Assembly: GCA_018711265.1 (NCBI GenBank)
Contig: DVIM01000026.1
Coordinates: 1-64,000 of the forward strand
From: Spyradocola merdavium
GTDB taxonomy: Bacteria; Bacillota; Clostridia; Christensenellales; UBA1750
Reading direction: 5' to 3'
DNA: 64,000 bases
Position numbers and translations under genes: made by a program. The notes under the pieces are model-generated. The model made no database searches. It saw only the letters and a list, made by a program, of their open reading frames with translations, and was not told the DNA's origin. Positions within the stretch are counted from its first letter, which is position 1. Each line of letters starts with the position of its first letter. Positions 8,000 to 15,954 of the stretch are shown one piece after another.

Positions 8000-8383
8000 T
8001 TACGTTTCGTCCGGGCTCGCGGTCTCCTCCGGCTGGGCCGTGGGCTCTGTTGCGTCCTCCTGCGAGGTCAACGCCTCCTCTGCCGCCTCGTCCTCCGCTG
8101 CGATGAACTTGATCTCCCCCTGGCGCACGTACCCCAACTCCTTGCGGGCCATGCGCTCGATGTAGGCGTCGGTCTGGGCGAAGTCCAGGTCGCTCTGCAT
8201 GGCGGCGGCGGTGAGCTGCAACTCGTCCAGCGTGGCGTTGAGTTCGTCGATGCGCGCCTGCGCCGCGTCGATGCTGCGCTGCTGCTGGAAGTAGGTGAAG
8301 GCGAACCCGGCCACAAGCAGCAGGGCAAAGGCGAACAGCCCCCAGCGGATGGACAGGGCAGCGGTCCGGTTGTGCTTGTTCAC
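8000..8383 (-). CDS. divIC: Septum formation initiator, DivIC/FtsB family
   Basis: 127 residues from the GTG at 8383. The ATG at 8395 would sit directly on the AAAGG ribosome binding site, so the GTG nine bases further on fits better. A short cytoplasmic head is followed by one membrane helix (about residues 12-30), a coiled coil (QQQRSIDAAQARIDELNATL onward), and the typical RMARKELGYVRQGEI segment. The tail is rich in Glu, Thr and Ala. DivIC/FtsB links FtsL and FtsQ at the division site. Its position beside yabP-yabQ is conserved in spore formers. Confidence 0.9.
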   Translation of the reverse strand: MNKHNRTAALSIRWGLFAFALLLVAGFAFTYFQQQRSIDAAQARIDELNATLDELQLTAAAMQSDLDFAQTDAYIERMARKELGYVRQGEIKFIAAEDEAAEEALTSQEDATEPTAQPEETASPDET

Positions 8384-8420
8384 GGGTTCACACATCCTTT
8401 CACGCCATACTCATACCGCC

Positions 8421-8449
8421 ATTATACCGGCCGCTTTTCGCCTTGTCAA
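8421..8449 (-). promoter_or_regulatory. Sigma-A promoter of divIC inside the end of yabQ
   Basis: Perfect TTGACA (complement of 8444-8449) and TATAAT (complement of 8421-8426), spacer 17. The -35 overlaps the yabQ stop codon, giving divIC vegetative expression independent of the sporulation genes upstream. Confidence 0.88.
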
Positions 8450-8778
8450 CCTTTGCCCTTCGCGCGTTTTTTCCAAAATCCCCCAAGCTTTTCCCCGATC
8501 CAGTGCAGCGCGCGGGAGACGGAGACCGCGTAGAGAAACCAGCCCACCGCCGTGCCCAGCAGCACATAGGGCCGCAGCGTCGGCACCTGCACCCGGGCCA
8601 TCCCGAGGAAGAGCAGCACCGCCGCCGCGCAGGCGAACATCGCCTCCGAGATCCAGCCCCCGCGGCGGCCAAAGGCGCCCTTGACCAGGCAGAGCACGTC
8701 GTAGAGCAGGGAGATCGCCGCGCCCACGGCCGCCATCAGCAGAAAGACGCGCGCTTGTCCAAGCGTCTCAAAGAGCAA
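8446..8778 (-). CDS. yabQ: Spore cortex protein YabQ
   Basis: 110 residues from a TTG at 8778 with an AGGGGGGA ribosome binding site; a GTG at 8829 overlapping the yabP stop is an alternative (127 residues). YabQ is a membrane protein needed for spore cortex formation in Bacillus. Seen here are several hydrophobic helices with the family-like segment VFLLMAAVGAAISLLYDVLC near the N-terminus. There are two further helices (about 45-60 and 68-85) and a basic tail (WKKRAKGKG). It is shorter than the B. subtilis protein. It follows yabP directly, the usual order. Confidence 0.82.
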   Translation of the reverse strand: MLFETLGQARVFLLMAAVGAAISLLYDVLCLVKGAFGRRGGWISEAMFACAAAVLLFLGMARVQVPTLRPYVLLGTAVGWFLYAVSVSRALHWIGEKLGGFWKKRAKGKG

Positions 8779-8825
8779 CCGCCATCCCCCCTTTTCCCGC
8801 TCCGCTTTTCCATCTTCGCTCCCGC

Positions 8826-9131
8826 TCACTTGAACAAGCCGGAGAACAGGCCCTTCTTCGCGGGCTTTTCGTCCTGTACATACTCCAGGGCGATGACGCG
8901 CCCCTCCACGGCGAGCACGCCCTCGTCCAGGTTGAGCTTGACGATGTGCAGCCCCTCCCCGCTGAGCACGATGACGCCCATGTCCGTCAGCAGGACGACC
9001 TCCTCCTCGTTGAAGGCTTCCACGTCCGCGACCCCGGCAAAGACCGCGCTCTCGCGGTTGGTCAGCTCCACCGTGTGCGCCCGCCCGCGCCCCAGGCGCG
9101 CCTTTTCCTCCAAAGTTTCCCGTCCATTCAT
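8826..9131 (-). CDS. yabP: Sporulation protein YabP
   Basis: 101 residues from the ATG at 9131. YabP belongs to the YabP/YqfC family needed in the mother cell for spore coat or cortex assembly. Matching features are the N-terminal HTVELTNRESAVFAGVADVEAFNEEEV region, split here as HTVELTNRES and VADVEAFNEE, then MGVIVLSGEGLHIVKLNLDEG and a lysine-rich end. A sigma-E-like promoter lies upstream at 9163-9192, which agrees with mother-cell expression. yabQ follows within the same transcript. Confidence 0.92.
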   Translation of the reverse strand: MNGRETLEEKARLGRGRAHTVELTNRESAVFAGVADVEAFNEEEVVLLTDMGVIVLSGEGLHIVKLNLDEGVLAVEGRVIALEYVQDEKPAKKGLFSGLFK

Positions 9132-9162
9132 GGTGCAAGCCCTCCCAACTGTTTTCTGCCTC

Positions 9163-9192
9163 ATCCTATGCGCGCGGGGGCGGGTTCTATGA
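9163..9192 (-). promoter_or_regulatory. Candidate sigma-E promoter for yabPQ
   Basis: Minus strand TCATAGA, 15-base spacer, CATAGGAT. The -10 matches the sigma-E pattern CATAnnnT and the -35 contains the ATA core. Known yabP regulation in Bacillus agrees, but this is a pattern match. Confidence 0.6.
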
Positions 9193-9200
9193 CGGCATAA

Positions 9201-9231
9201 AAAAAACCGGGGCGGGAAAAACCCGCCCCGG
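9201..9231 (-). terminator. Terminator of the SH3/peptidoglycan-binding gene
   Basis: Minus strand CCCGGGGCGGG, loop TTTTT, CCCGCCCCGG, followed by a run of eight T. It separates the gene at 9242 from yabP. Confidence 0.9.
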
Positions 9232-9241
9232 GAGGATCTGC

Positions 9242-10702
9242 CTATCGGGAATAGAAGGCCTCCATGATGCGCGCCTGCATGTCCTCGTTGACCTGGTTGC
9301 CGCCGTGGGTGCGGCTGTTGAGGAAGTGGATGCAGAACTGCCCGTCGAAGTTGTTCGTGGAGATGCGCTCGCCGCCGTGCGGCATGCCGTTCATGGCCGC
9401 GGCGTAGGTGACGCCGTCGTAGGTGAGCAGGATCGCGCGGGCGGACCAGGTCCACTCCCCGCCGAAGATCTCATACATCGTGGCGGCGTCCTGCGCGGTC
9501 AGGGGCTCGGAGTCGAGGTGGTTGTCCCCGCCGTAGCGCGCGCAGGTAAAGGACTTGCCCGTGAGCACATCGGTCACGGTATAGGTGTCGCCGCGGCCGA
9601 TGAGGGAGTCGATGCGGCCGCTCCACCAGTCCTCCAGGACGATGTCGCCGTTGATCTGCGTCTCCTCGACCTCCTGCGCGGGCTCGTCCTCCTCTTCCTC
9701 CTCCGGGATGCTGCTGACCCCGCTGGAGGACTTGTTCAGCATGGTCAGCGTCTCCGCGCCGACGATGCCGTCGGCCGTGAGGCCCTGGTCCTTCTGGAAG
9801 GCGCGCACCGCTGCCGCCGTCGCCGTGCCGAAGAACCCGGTCGCGTCCGTGTCGAGGTATCCCAGCTCGATCAGCCGCTCCTGCATCTCCTTTACGCCCT
9901 CGCCCTCATCGCCCTGCTGCAGCACGCCGGAGGACGAGGACGCGTTCGAGGCGCCGGAGCCGCTCTTCTCCTCCAGGGCGGAGAAGGTCTTTTCGCCGGC
10001 GACGCCGTCCGCGGTCAGGCCCTCGTCCTCCTGGAAGGCCTTGACCGCGCTCTCGGTCGCGGAGCCGAAGTAGCCCGTGGCCTCCGTCGAAAGGTATCCA
10101 AGGTCGATCAGCATCCGCTGCAGCTCGGAGACCCGGCTGCTCTCGTCCCCGCGCTGCACGGCCGAGGAGGACGTGGACGAGGCGGTCTTGCCCGCCTCCA
10201 GCGCGGAGCGCGTCGCGCTGCCGGCGACGCCGTCCGCGGACAGGCCCGCGTCGCGCTGGAAGGCCTTGACCGCCTCCTCCGTCGCGGAGCCGAAGTAGCC
10301 CGTGGCCTCCGTATCCAGGTACCCAAGGTCGATCAGCTTCTCCTGCAGGTCCTCGACCGCGTCGCTTTCGTCCCCCTTGCGCAGCGCGGAGGACGAGGAG
10401 CCCGACGAGGAGGACGAGCCCGAGGGCGTCCCCTCGATGTCCAGGTAGCGCACGGCGATGTAGCCCGTGCGCGAGCCGTCCTCCACAAGGGCCCAGTCGC
10501 CGTCCACGGAAAGGACCTTGACCTCACCGCCCTCGCGGATGGTGGCGAGCGCCGTCGAGGAGGTGGAGGCCTTCTCCCGCACCAGGACCGTGGCCGTCGC
10601 CGTGCCGGTGGCCGCGGCGCTGGCCGTAACGGTAGAGCCCAAAATCACGGCCGCCGCCGCCGCGACAGCCGCCGTCTTTTTCCAAACCGAGTGGAATTGC
10701 AA
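9242..10702 (-). CDS. Secreted SH3b and triple peptidoglycan-binding-repeat protein
   Basis: 486 residues, starting at a TTG (10702) with a GGAGGG site seven bases away. A signal peptide (residues 1-29, ending ASAA) is followed by a bacterial SH3 domain (about 33-91). Three peptidoglycan_binding_1 repeats follow (about 106-170, 182-248 and 262-325), each with LIDLGYL or LIELGYL and a GYFGSAT or GFFGTAT core. Ser-rich and Glu-rich linkers separate them. The last 130 residues (from about 355) form a further domain with FTCARYGGDNHLDSEPLTA and MPHGGERI, which I cannot name; no classical amidase motif is evident. It probably acts at the cell wall. Confidence 0.85.
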   Translation of the reverse strand: MQFHSVWKKTAAVAAAAAVILGSTVTASAAATGTATATVLVREKASTSSTALATIREGGEVKVLSVDGDWALVEDGSRTGYIAVRYLDIEGTPSGSSSSSGSSSSALRKGDESDAVEDLQEKLIDLGYLDTEATGYFGSATEEAVKAFQRDAGLSADGVAGSATRSALEAGKTASSTSSSAVQRGDESSRVSELQRMLIDLGYLSTEATGYFGSATESAVKAFQEDEGLTADGVAGEKTFSALEEKSGSGASNASSSSGVLQQGDEGEGVKEMQERLIELGYLDTDATGFFGTATAAAVRAFQKDQGLTADGIVGAETLTMLNKSSSGVSSIPEEEEEDEPAQEVEETQINGDIVLEDWWSGRIDSLIGRGDTYTVTDVLTGKSFTCARYGGDNHLDSEPLTAQDAATMYEIFGGEWTWSARAILLTYDGVTYAAAMNGMPHGGERISTNNFDGQFCIHFLNSRTHGGNQVNEDMQARIMEAFYSR

Positions 10703-10761
10703 TGTCTTTCCCTCCGTGCTTCCGTCCCTTCGCTTCCGGACAAATTTTCTCCTTCCCGACC

Positions 10762-10790
10762 ATTATACCGGCCGCCTTCCCATTTTTCAA
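10762..10790 (-). promoter_or_regulatory. Sigma-A promoter of the SH3/peptidoglycan-binding gene
   Basis: Minus strand TTGAAA (complement of 10785-10790), 17-base spacer, TATAAT (complement of 10762-10767). Confidence 0.85.
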
Positions 10791-10865
10791 CAATTCCGGA
10801 AAATCGCTACAACTTCGTTACAACTCTTCCGCGGGCCGGACAAATACATAAAATTCCTTCTCCCG

Positions 10866-10883
10866 GTGTAGAATAGACTACAC
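10866..10883. promoter_or_regulatory. Candidate operator palindrome upstream of glgP
   Basis: GTGTAG, six bases, CTACAC, perfect arms, about 70 bases upstream of the glgP -35. It includes a TAGAAT that could be a -10 box. Role unknown. Confidence 0.35.
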
Positions 10884-10953
10884 GGCAGGCCGCCCGCGCG
10901 GCTGCGTTTCCGCAAAATCTCTGAATTATCGGCGTTTTTTACGCTAACTTTTC

Positions 10954-10982
10954 TTGTCCCGCCTTGTGAAATGTGCTAAAAT
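10954..10982 (+). promoter_or_regulatory. Promoter of glgP and the GH13 gene
   Basis: TTGTCC (10954-10959), 17-base spacer, TAAAAT (10977-10982), 47 bases before the glgP start. Confidence 0.7.
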
Positions 10983-11029
10983 CATCCAAGACGTATTTGG
11001 CATTTTGGGATTGAGTTTGGAGGATCGGA

Positions 11030-13474
11030 ATGGAACGAATTTACAATGTGGACTGGATCAAGGACTCCATCGTGGGCAACCTTGAGCGCAATTTCGGCTG
11101 CACGCTGGATGAGGCGACTGAGGAGCAGATCTACCAGGCGGTCGCCCTGACCGTCCGCGACCAGATCATGGATAAGTTTGTGGAGTCGCGCCATCTGCGC
11201 CATGCGGAAAAGAGCCGCCGCGTCTACTACCTGTCGGTGGAGTTCCTCATGGGCCGCGCCCTGCACAACAACATCCTGAACCTGATGCGGACCAAGGACT
11301 ACCAGCAGGCCCTGTCGGAGCTGAACATCTCCATGGACGCCATCGCCGAGCAGGAGAGCGACCCGGGCCTGGGCAACGGCGGCCTGGGGCGCCTTGCGGC
11401 CTGCTTCCTGGACTCCCTGGCCACGCTGGACATGCCGGCCATGGGCTGCTCCATCCGGTATGAGTACGGCCTCTTCCGCCAGAAGATCATCGACGGCAAC
11501 CAGGTGGAGCTGCCGGACAACTGGCTGGAGAACGGCTGCCCCTGGGAGGTGCAGCAGGGCGACACCTGCGAGGTCCACTTCGGCGGCCGCGTCGTCGAGG
11601 AGGAGGTCGGCGGGCGCAAGGTCTACCGCCAGGTGGACTACAACACGGTCCTTGCCGTGCCCTACGACATGCCCTGCGTGGGCTACGACGTGGACAACGT
11701 CGTGCCGCTGCGCCTGTGGAGCGCCCGCGCGCCCAAGCGCATCAACATGGAGTACTTCAACAAAGGCGACTACGTCCGCGCCATGGACGAGCGCAACCTT
11801 GCCGAGGTCATCTCCAAGATCCTCTACCCCGAGGACAACCACTACGAGGGCAAGGAGCTGCGCCTCAAGCAGCACTACTTCTTCACCTCCGCCACCGTGC
11901 AGTACATCATCAAGAACTATAAGAAGCACTACGGCACGGACCTGACCAAGCTGCCGGAAAAGGTCGTCATCCACATCAACGACACGCACCCGGCCCTGGC
12001 CATCCCGGAGATGATGCGCATCCTCGTCGACCAGGAGGACATGAGCTGGGAGGACGCCAAGCGCGTCGTGGAGCACACCTTTGCCTACACCAACCACACC
12101 ATCATGGCCGAGGCGCTCGAGCGCTGGCCCGAGGACATGGTCAAGACCACGCTGCCGCGCATCTACCAGATCCTGCAGGGCCTCAACGAGGACTTCTGTC
12201 AGAAGCTCTGGCAGTATTACACCGGCCAGTGGGAGCGCATCGGCGGCCTGGCCATCATTTCCTATGGCCAGATCCACATGGCTAATCTCTGCTGCGCGTA
12301 CTGCTACTCGGTCAACGGCGTGTCCCAGCTGCACGCGGAGATCCTCAAGAAGCAGACCTTCCGCGACTACTACGCCATGGCGCCGCAGAAGTACACCGGC
12401 ATCACCAACGGCATCACGCACCGCCGCTGGCTGATGAGCGCCAACCCACGCCTGACGGAGCTGATCTGCGAGGCCATCGGCGACAAGTGGATCAAGGACC
12501 CGGAGCGCCTGACGGACCTGATGCCCTTTGCGGACGACAGCGCCTTCCTGGAGAAGTTCGCGGACATTAAGCACGAGAACAAAAAGGACTTTGCCGCCTG
12601 GCTCGCGCGCCATCAGGACACCGCCTTTGATCCGGACACGATGCTGGACGCACAGGCCAAGCGCCTGCACGAGTACAAGCGCCAGCTCCTCAACATCCTG
12701 CACGTCATCGCGCTCTACAACCGCATCGTGGACGATCCCACCTTTGTGATGCGGCCGCGCACCTTCCTCTTCGGGGCCAAGGCCGCGCCGGGCTACATGC
12801 GCGCAAAGCTCATCATCAAGCTGATCAACTCCGTCGCGGCCTTGGTCGCGGCGCACCCGCGCGCCAGCCAGATGATCAAGATCATCTTCCTGGAGAACTA
12901 CGGCGTGACCTGCGCCGAGCACCTGATGCCCGCGGCCAACCTCTCCGAGCAGCTCTCCACCGCCGGCAAGGAGGCCTCCGGCACCGGCAACATGAAGTTC
13001 ATGATGAACGGCGCGCTCACCATCGGCACCATGGACGGCGCCAACATCGAGATCTACAACCGCGTGGGCCGGGAGAACATCTTCATCTTCGGCTTGACCA
13101 GCGACGAGGTGGACGCGCTCTACGCCAACAACTCCTACCGCGCGGGCGAGGTCTACGAGCGCAGCCCGATCCTGCGCCGCGTCATGGACCAGCTCGTCGA
13201 CGGCTCGCTCGGCCCGAACCGCGTCTTCTCCGAGCTCTACCACGCGCTGCTCTTCGGCGACAACGGCGGCATGGCGGACCCCTACCTGGTCCTGCGCGAC
13301 TTTGCCGACTACGCCCGCAAGCAGGAGATGGTCGGAAAGCTCTACGACACCCGCGCCTGGTGGCGCAGCGCGGTCATCAACGTGGCCCAGTCCGGCTACT
13401 TCTCCTCTGACCGCACCATCCACGAGTACATCGACAAGATCTGGCACCTGGAACCGCTCCACGGAGGCAAATAA
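11030..13474 (+). CDS. glgP: Glycogen/maltodextrin phosphorylase
   Basis: 814 residues, the normal length of GT35 phosphorylases. It releases glucose 1-phosphate from the non-reducing ends of glycogen or maltodextrin, using pyridoxal phosphate. Family marks include YYLSVEFLMGRALHNN near residue 70, GNGGLGRLAACFLDS, HINDTHPALAIPEMMR, and QAKRLHEYKRQLLN. The PLP-lysine region EASGTGNMKFMMNGALTIGT is followed by DGANIEI. The start follows TTTGGAGGATCGGA. The next gene begins five bases after its stop, so the phosphorylase and the GH13 glucosidase are co-expressed. The biosynthetic glg operon lies nearby on the other strand. Confidence 0.97.
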   Translation: MERIYNVDWIKDSIVGNLERNFGCTLDEATEEQIYQAVALTVRDQIMDKFVESRHLRHAEKSRRVYYLSVEFLMGRALHNNILNLMRTKDYQQALSELNISMDAIAEQESDPGLGNGGLGRLAACFLDSLATLDMPAMGCSIRYEYGLFRQKIIDGNQVELPDNWLENGCPWEVQQGDTCEVHFGGRVVEEEVGGRKVYRQVDYNTVLAVPYDMPCVGYDVDNVVPLRLWSARAPKRINMEYFNKGDYVRAMDERNLAEVISKILYPEDNHYEGKELRLKQHYFFTSATVQYIIKNYKKHYGTDLTKLPEKVVIHINDTHPALAIPEMMRILVDQEDMSWEDAKRVVEHTFAYTNHTIMAEALERWPEDMVKTTLPRIYQILQGLNEDFCQKLWQYYTGQWERIGGLAIISYGQIHMANLCCAYCYSVNGVSQLHAEILKKQTFRDYYAMAPQKYTGITNGITHRRWLMSANPRLTELICEAIGDKWIKDPERLTDLMPFADDSAFLEKFADIKHENKKDFAAWLARHQDTAFDPDTMLDAQAKRLHEYKRQLLNILHVIALYNRIVDDPTFVMRPRTFLFGAKAAPGYMRAKLIIKLINSVAALVAAHPRASQMIKIIFLENYGVTCAEHLMPAANLSEQLSTAGKEASGTGNMKFMMNGALTIGTMDGANIEIYNRVGRENIFIFGLTSDEVDALYANNSYRAGEVYERSPILRRVMDQLVDGSLGPNRVFSELYHALLFGDNGGMADPYLVLRDFADYARKQEMVGKLYDTRAWWRSAVINVAQSGYFSSDRTIHEYIDKIWHLEPLHGGK

Positions 13475-13479
13475 GTCCT

Positions 13480-15369
13480 ATGCCGAAACTCAAGCACGAC
13501 TCCCAAAGCGAGAAGTATCGCTGGCCGCAGGGCGCACGCCCCTGCGGCTCTTGCGTGCGGCTGCGCATCTCCGCGCCCGAGGGCGCCAACTGCACGCTGC
13601 GCCTCTGGACGGAAAAGGGCGAGGAAAAGCTGCCCATGCGCCTTCGCGGGTACATGGACGACGCCTTCCTCTATGAGATCACCCTCACCCTTCCCGAGGA
13701 GCCCGTGATCCTGTGGTACACGTTCCTCGTGGACGCGGACGGGGAGATGCTCTGGTACGGCAACAACCCGGAGGGCCTGGGCGGCGAGGGGCAGGTTTCC
13801 CCGCACCTGCCGCCCTCCTTCCAGATCACGGTGTACGACCGCGCCTACACCGTCCCCTCCTGGATGCACGACGGCGTCATGTACCAAATCTTTGTGGACC
13901 GCTTCTGCGACGGCGGCGCGCCCCTGCTGGACAAAAAGCCCGGCCTGGTCACGCACGCCTCCTGGGACGAAAAGCCCAACGAGTACTCCAACGCGCCCCT
14001 GGGCAGCAACCTTGGGCACGACTTCTTCGGCGGAAACCTCGCGGGCGTCATCCAGAAGCTGCCCTATCTGCGCAAGCTCGGCGTCACCGTGCTCTACCTG
14101 AACCCGATCTTTGACGCCCAGTCCAACCACAAGTACGACACGGGCGACTACACGCACGTGGACCCGACCTTCGGCACGAACGAGGACTTCGTCCGCCTGT
14201 GCCGCGCGGCGCGCGCAAACGGCATCCGCGTGATGCTGGACGGCGTCTTCTCCCACACGGGGGACAACAGCGTCTACTTCAACCGCTACGGCCTCTACGA
14301 CTCCGTGGGCGCCTACCAGTCCAAGGACTCGCCTTACGCCTCCTGGTACCGCTTCCACGACTATCCGGAGGAGTACGACTGCTGGTGGGGCGTCAAGACC
14401 CTGCCCGAGGTGGACGAAAACTGCCGCAGCTACCGCGACTTCATCATCTACAACGAGGACAGCGTGGTGGCGCAGTGGATCGCGCGCGGGGCCTCCGGCT
14501 GGCGGCTGGACGTCGCGGACGAACTGCCGGACGACTTCATCTGCGAGCTGCGCGCCCGCGTCAAGCTCGAAAACCCGGAGGCGGCGGTCCTGGGCGAGGT
14601 CTGGGAGGACGCCTCCAACAAGGTGGCCTATGGCCAGCTGCGCTCCTACGCGCTCGGCCGCTCGCTGGACAGCGTGATGAACTATCCGCTGCGCACGGCG
14701 CTGCTCAACTTCTTCACCGGCAGGGGCACGGCGCGGGACTTTGCGCGCACGGTCAACTCCCTGCACGAGAACTACCCGCCGCAGATGTTCTACGCGCTGA
14801 TGAACCTCATCGGCAGCCACGACCGCGCCCGCGCGCTCAACGCGCTCTCCGGCCTCTCCGGCGAGGACGCCCCGAAGGAGACCTGGCGCGACCTCGAGCT
14901 GGACGGCCCGCACTACCGCATGGCGCGCCAGCGGCTGATGGCGCTCTTCGCGCTGGTCTGCGCGCTGCCGGGCATGCCCACCATCTACTACGGCGACGAG
15001 GCCGGGATGCAGGGCGCGGGCGACCCCTACAACCGCGGCACCTACCCTTGGGGCCACGAGGACCAGGAGCTGATCGCCTTCTACGCCCGGACCATCGCCC
15101 GGCGGCGCGCGGAACCCCTCTGGCGCCGGGGCGCGCTTGCGCTGCTCGCGCCGCACCCGGACGTGCTGCTCGTGGTGCGCCGGGTGGAGAACGGCCGCGA
15201 CGCCCTGGGCGAGCGGGCGCACAACGGCTGCGTGCTCTTTGCGATCAACCGGAGCCAGACGCCGCTGACGCTCCTTCTCGATCCGAACGACCCCCGGCTG
15301 GCGCCCTTTGCGCGCCGCCTGGGCGAGATCGCCCTGCCGCCGCTGACTCCCATATATTTTAAGGCGTAA
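13480..15369 (+). CDS. GH13 alpha-glucosidase / neopullulanase-type glycoside hydrolase
   Basis: 629 residues. An N-terminal beta-rich domain (about 1-125, CBM34-like, with a typical WYTFLVDADGE strand) precedes a GH13 barrel. Catalytic regions are seen in order: nucleophile Asp in GWRLDVADELPDDF, acid/base Glu in LGEVWEDAS, and transition-state Asp in LIGSHDRARAL. Region I is DAQSNHKYDTGDY. The family cleaves alpha-1,4 (and some alpha-1,6) links of maltodextrins, pullulan or cyclodextrins. No signal peptide is seen, so it is cytoplasmic and probably trims dextrins left by the upstream phosphorylase. Its ribosome binding site lies inside the end of glgP. Confidence 0.92.
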   Translation: MPKLKHDSQSEKYRWPQGARPCGSCVRLRISAPEGANCTLRLWTEKGEEKLPMRLRGYMDDAFLYEITLTLPEEPVILWYTFLVDADGEMLWYGNNPEGLGGEGQVSPHLPPSFQITVYDRAYTVPSWMHDGVMYQIFVDRFCDGGAPLLDKKPGLVTHASWDEKPNEYSNAPLGSNLGHDFFGGNLAGVIQKLPYLRKLGVTVLYLNPIFDAQSNHKYDTGDYTHVDPTFGTNEDFVRLCRAARANGIRVMLDGVFSHTGDNSVYFNRYGLYDSVGAYQSKDSPYASWYRFHDYPEEYDCWWGVKTLPEVDENCRSYRDFIIYNEDSVVAQWIARGASGWRLDVADELPDDFICELRARVKLENPEAAVLGEVWEDASNKVAYGQLRSYALGRSLDSVMNYPLRTALLNFFTGRGTARDFARTVNSLHENYPPQMFYALMNLIGSHDRARALNALSGLSGEDAPKETWRDLELDGPHYRMARQRLMALFALVCALPGMPTIYYGDEAGMQGAGDPYNRGTYPWGHEDQELIAFYARTIARRRAEPLWRRGALALLAPHPDVLLVVRRVENGRDALGERAHNGCVLFAINRSQTPLTLLLDPNDPRLAPFARRLGEIALPPLTPIYFKA

Positions 15370-15373
15370 TCCC

Positions 15374-15402
15374 TTGCGCAATGCGTTTGCGTGCGCTATG
15401 AT
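15374..15402 (+). promoter_or_regulatory. Candidate promoter of the DUF1858 gene
   Basis: TTGCGC (15374-15379), 17-base spacer, TATGAT (15397-15402), 43 bases before the start codon. Confidence 0.6.
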
Positions 15403-15444
15403 ATGGGTATACTGTCTACAGAAGACAAAGGAGGTCGAAAACCC

Positions 15445-15651
15445 ATGTTCGTTGTCAACAAGGAAATGACCATCGGCGAAGTGATCCGCAAGGACCCCGA
15501 GACCGCAAAGCTCCTCAACCAGTACGGCATGCACTGCACCAGCTGCCCCTTCTCCCAGATGGAGTCCCTGGAGCAGGCCGGCATGGTCCATGGCTGCGAT
15601 GTGGACGCCCTGGTCAAGGCGCTGAACGAATACTTTGCCGCTAAGGCCTAA
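15445..15651 (+). CDS. DUF1858 small redox-disulfide protein
   Basis: 68 residues from the ATG at 15445 with an AAAGGAGG site. It matches the DUF1858 / hybrid-cluster-protein-associated disulfide family: VNKEMTIGEVIRKDPETAKLLNQYGMHC, split here as TIGEVIRKDPETA and LLNQYGMHC, with a C-x-x-C in MHCTSCPFSQ. The end, DVDALVKALNEYFA, is also typical. Such proteins are thought to carry a redox-active disulfide, but their partners are not settled. It stands alone between the glycogen operons with its own promoter and a hairpin after it. No hybrid cluster protein gene is near. Confidence 0.88.
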   Translation: MFVVNKEMTIGEVIRKDPETAKLLNQYGMHCTSCPFSQMESLEQAGMVHGCDVDALVKALNEYFAAKA

Positions 15652-15660
15652 CGAAATTAC

Positions 15661-15702
15661 AGAAAGGAACCGGAAACGCGAACGCGTTTCCGGTTCCTTT
15701 CT
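15661..15702. terminator. Perfect 20-bp hairpin after the DUF1858 gene
   Basis: AGAAAGGAACCGGAAACGCG, two bases, then its exact complement. It has no strong U-run on either strand, so termination is likely but not certain. It shares the core CGGAAACGCG with the hairpin at 15899-15943. Confidence 0.6.
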
Positions 15703-15761
15703 GCACAGCTCGTTGGCCGGTTCCGCTTGACATCCCCCTTCGCTTCTGCTACCCTGGAAGA

Positions 15762-15848
15762 GGGTAGCGAGGCAGCATGCGTTTCGGACGTAACGTGGGG
15801 GTCTGTATTGCGGACATGATCGCGGCCTGCGTACTGCCCTTTTTGTTT
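15762..15848 (+). ncRNA. Candidate small structured RNA of about 87 nt
   Basis: TTGACA at 15727-15732 with a 17-base spacer to a weak -10 (TACCCT, 15750-15755) predicts a start near 15762. The first bases GGGTAG can pair with CTGCCC at 15834-15839, directly before TTTTTGTTT, so the 5' end closes on a terminator-like 3' end. Inside, GTCTG/CGGAC and CGTT/AACG can form two hairpins. No known RNA family was recognised. The weak -10 lowers confidence. Confidence 0.35.
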
Positions 15849-15898
15849 GCATTCGAATCGTTCGGGTGTTTTCTGCGCACAACGGAATGGACGCCTAT

Positions 15899-15943
15899 GA
15901 GCAGGGGATCGGAAACGCGTTCCGCGTTTCCGGTCCCCTGCTC
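15899..15943. terminator. Hairpin between the RNA candidate and a lipoprotein gene
   Basis: 21-base arms (GAGCAGGGGATCGGAAACGC onward) with one wobble and a 3-base loop. It is followed by GTTTTGG on plus. It probably serves convergent transcripts. Confidence 0.65.
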
Positions 15944-15954
15944 GTTTTGGCGCG

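Larger units (their letters stand above)
10703..11029. other. Intergenic region with divergent promoters and a small palindrome
   Basis: This 327-base AT-richer stretch has no gene. It holds the minus promoter of the SH3 protein gene (10762-10790) and the plus promoter of glgP (10954-10982). It also holds a perfect inverted repeat GTGTAG-6-CTACAC at 10866-10883, possibly an operator. Nothing else was recognised. Confidence 0.7.
15652..15954. other. Intergenic region between two similar hairpins
   Basis: About 300 bases without a convincing gene. It contains the hairpins at 15661-15702 and 15899-15943 and, between them, a TTGACA with a structured RNA candidate (15762-15848). The open frame starting at 15777 lacks a clear ribosome binding site and runs antisense into the lipoprotein gene, so I do not call it. 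Confidence 0.6.
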
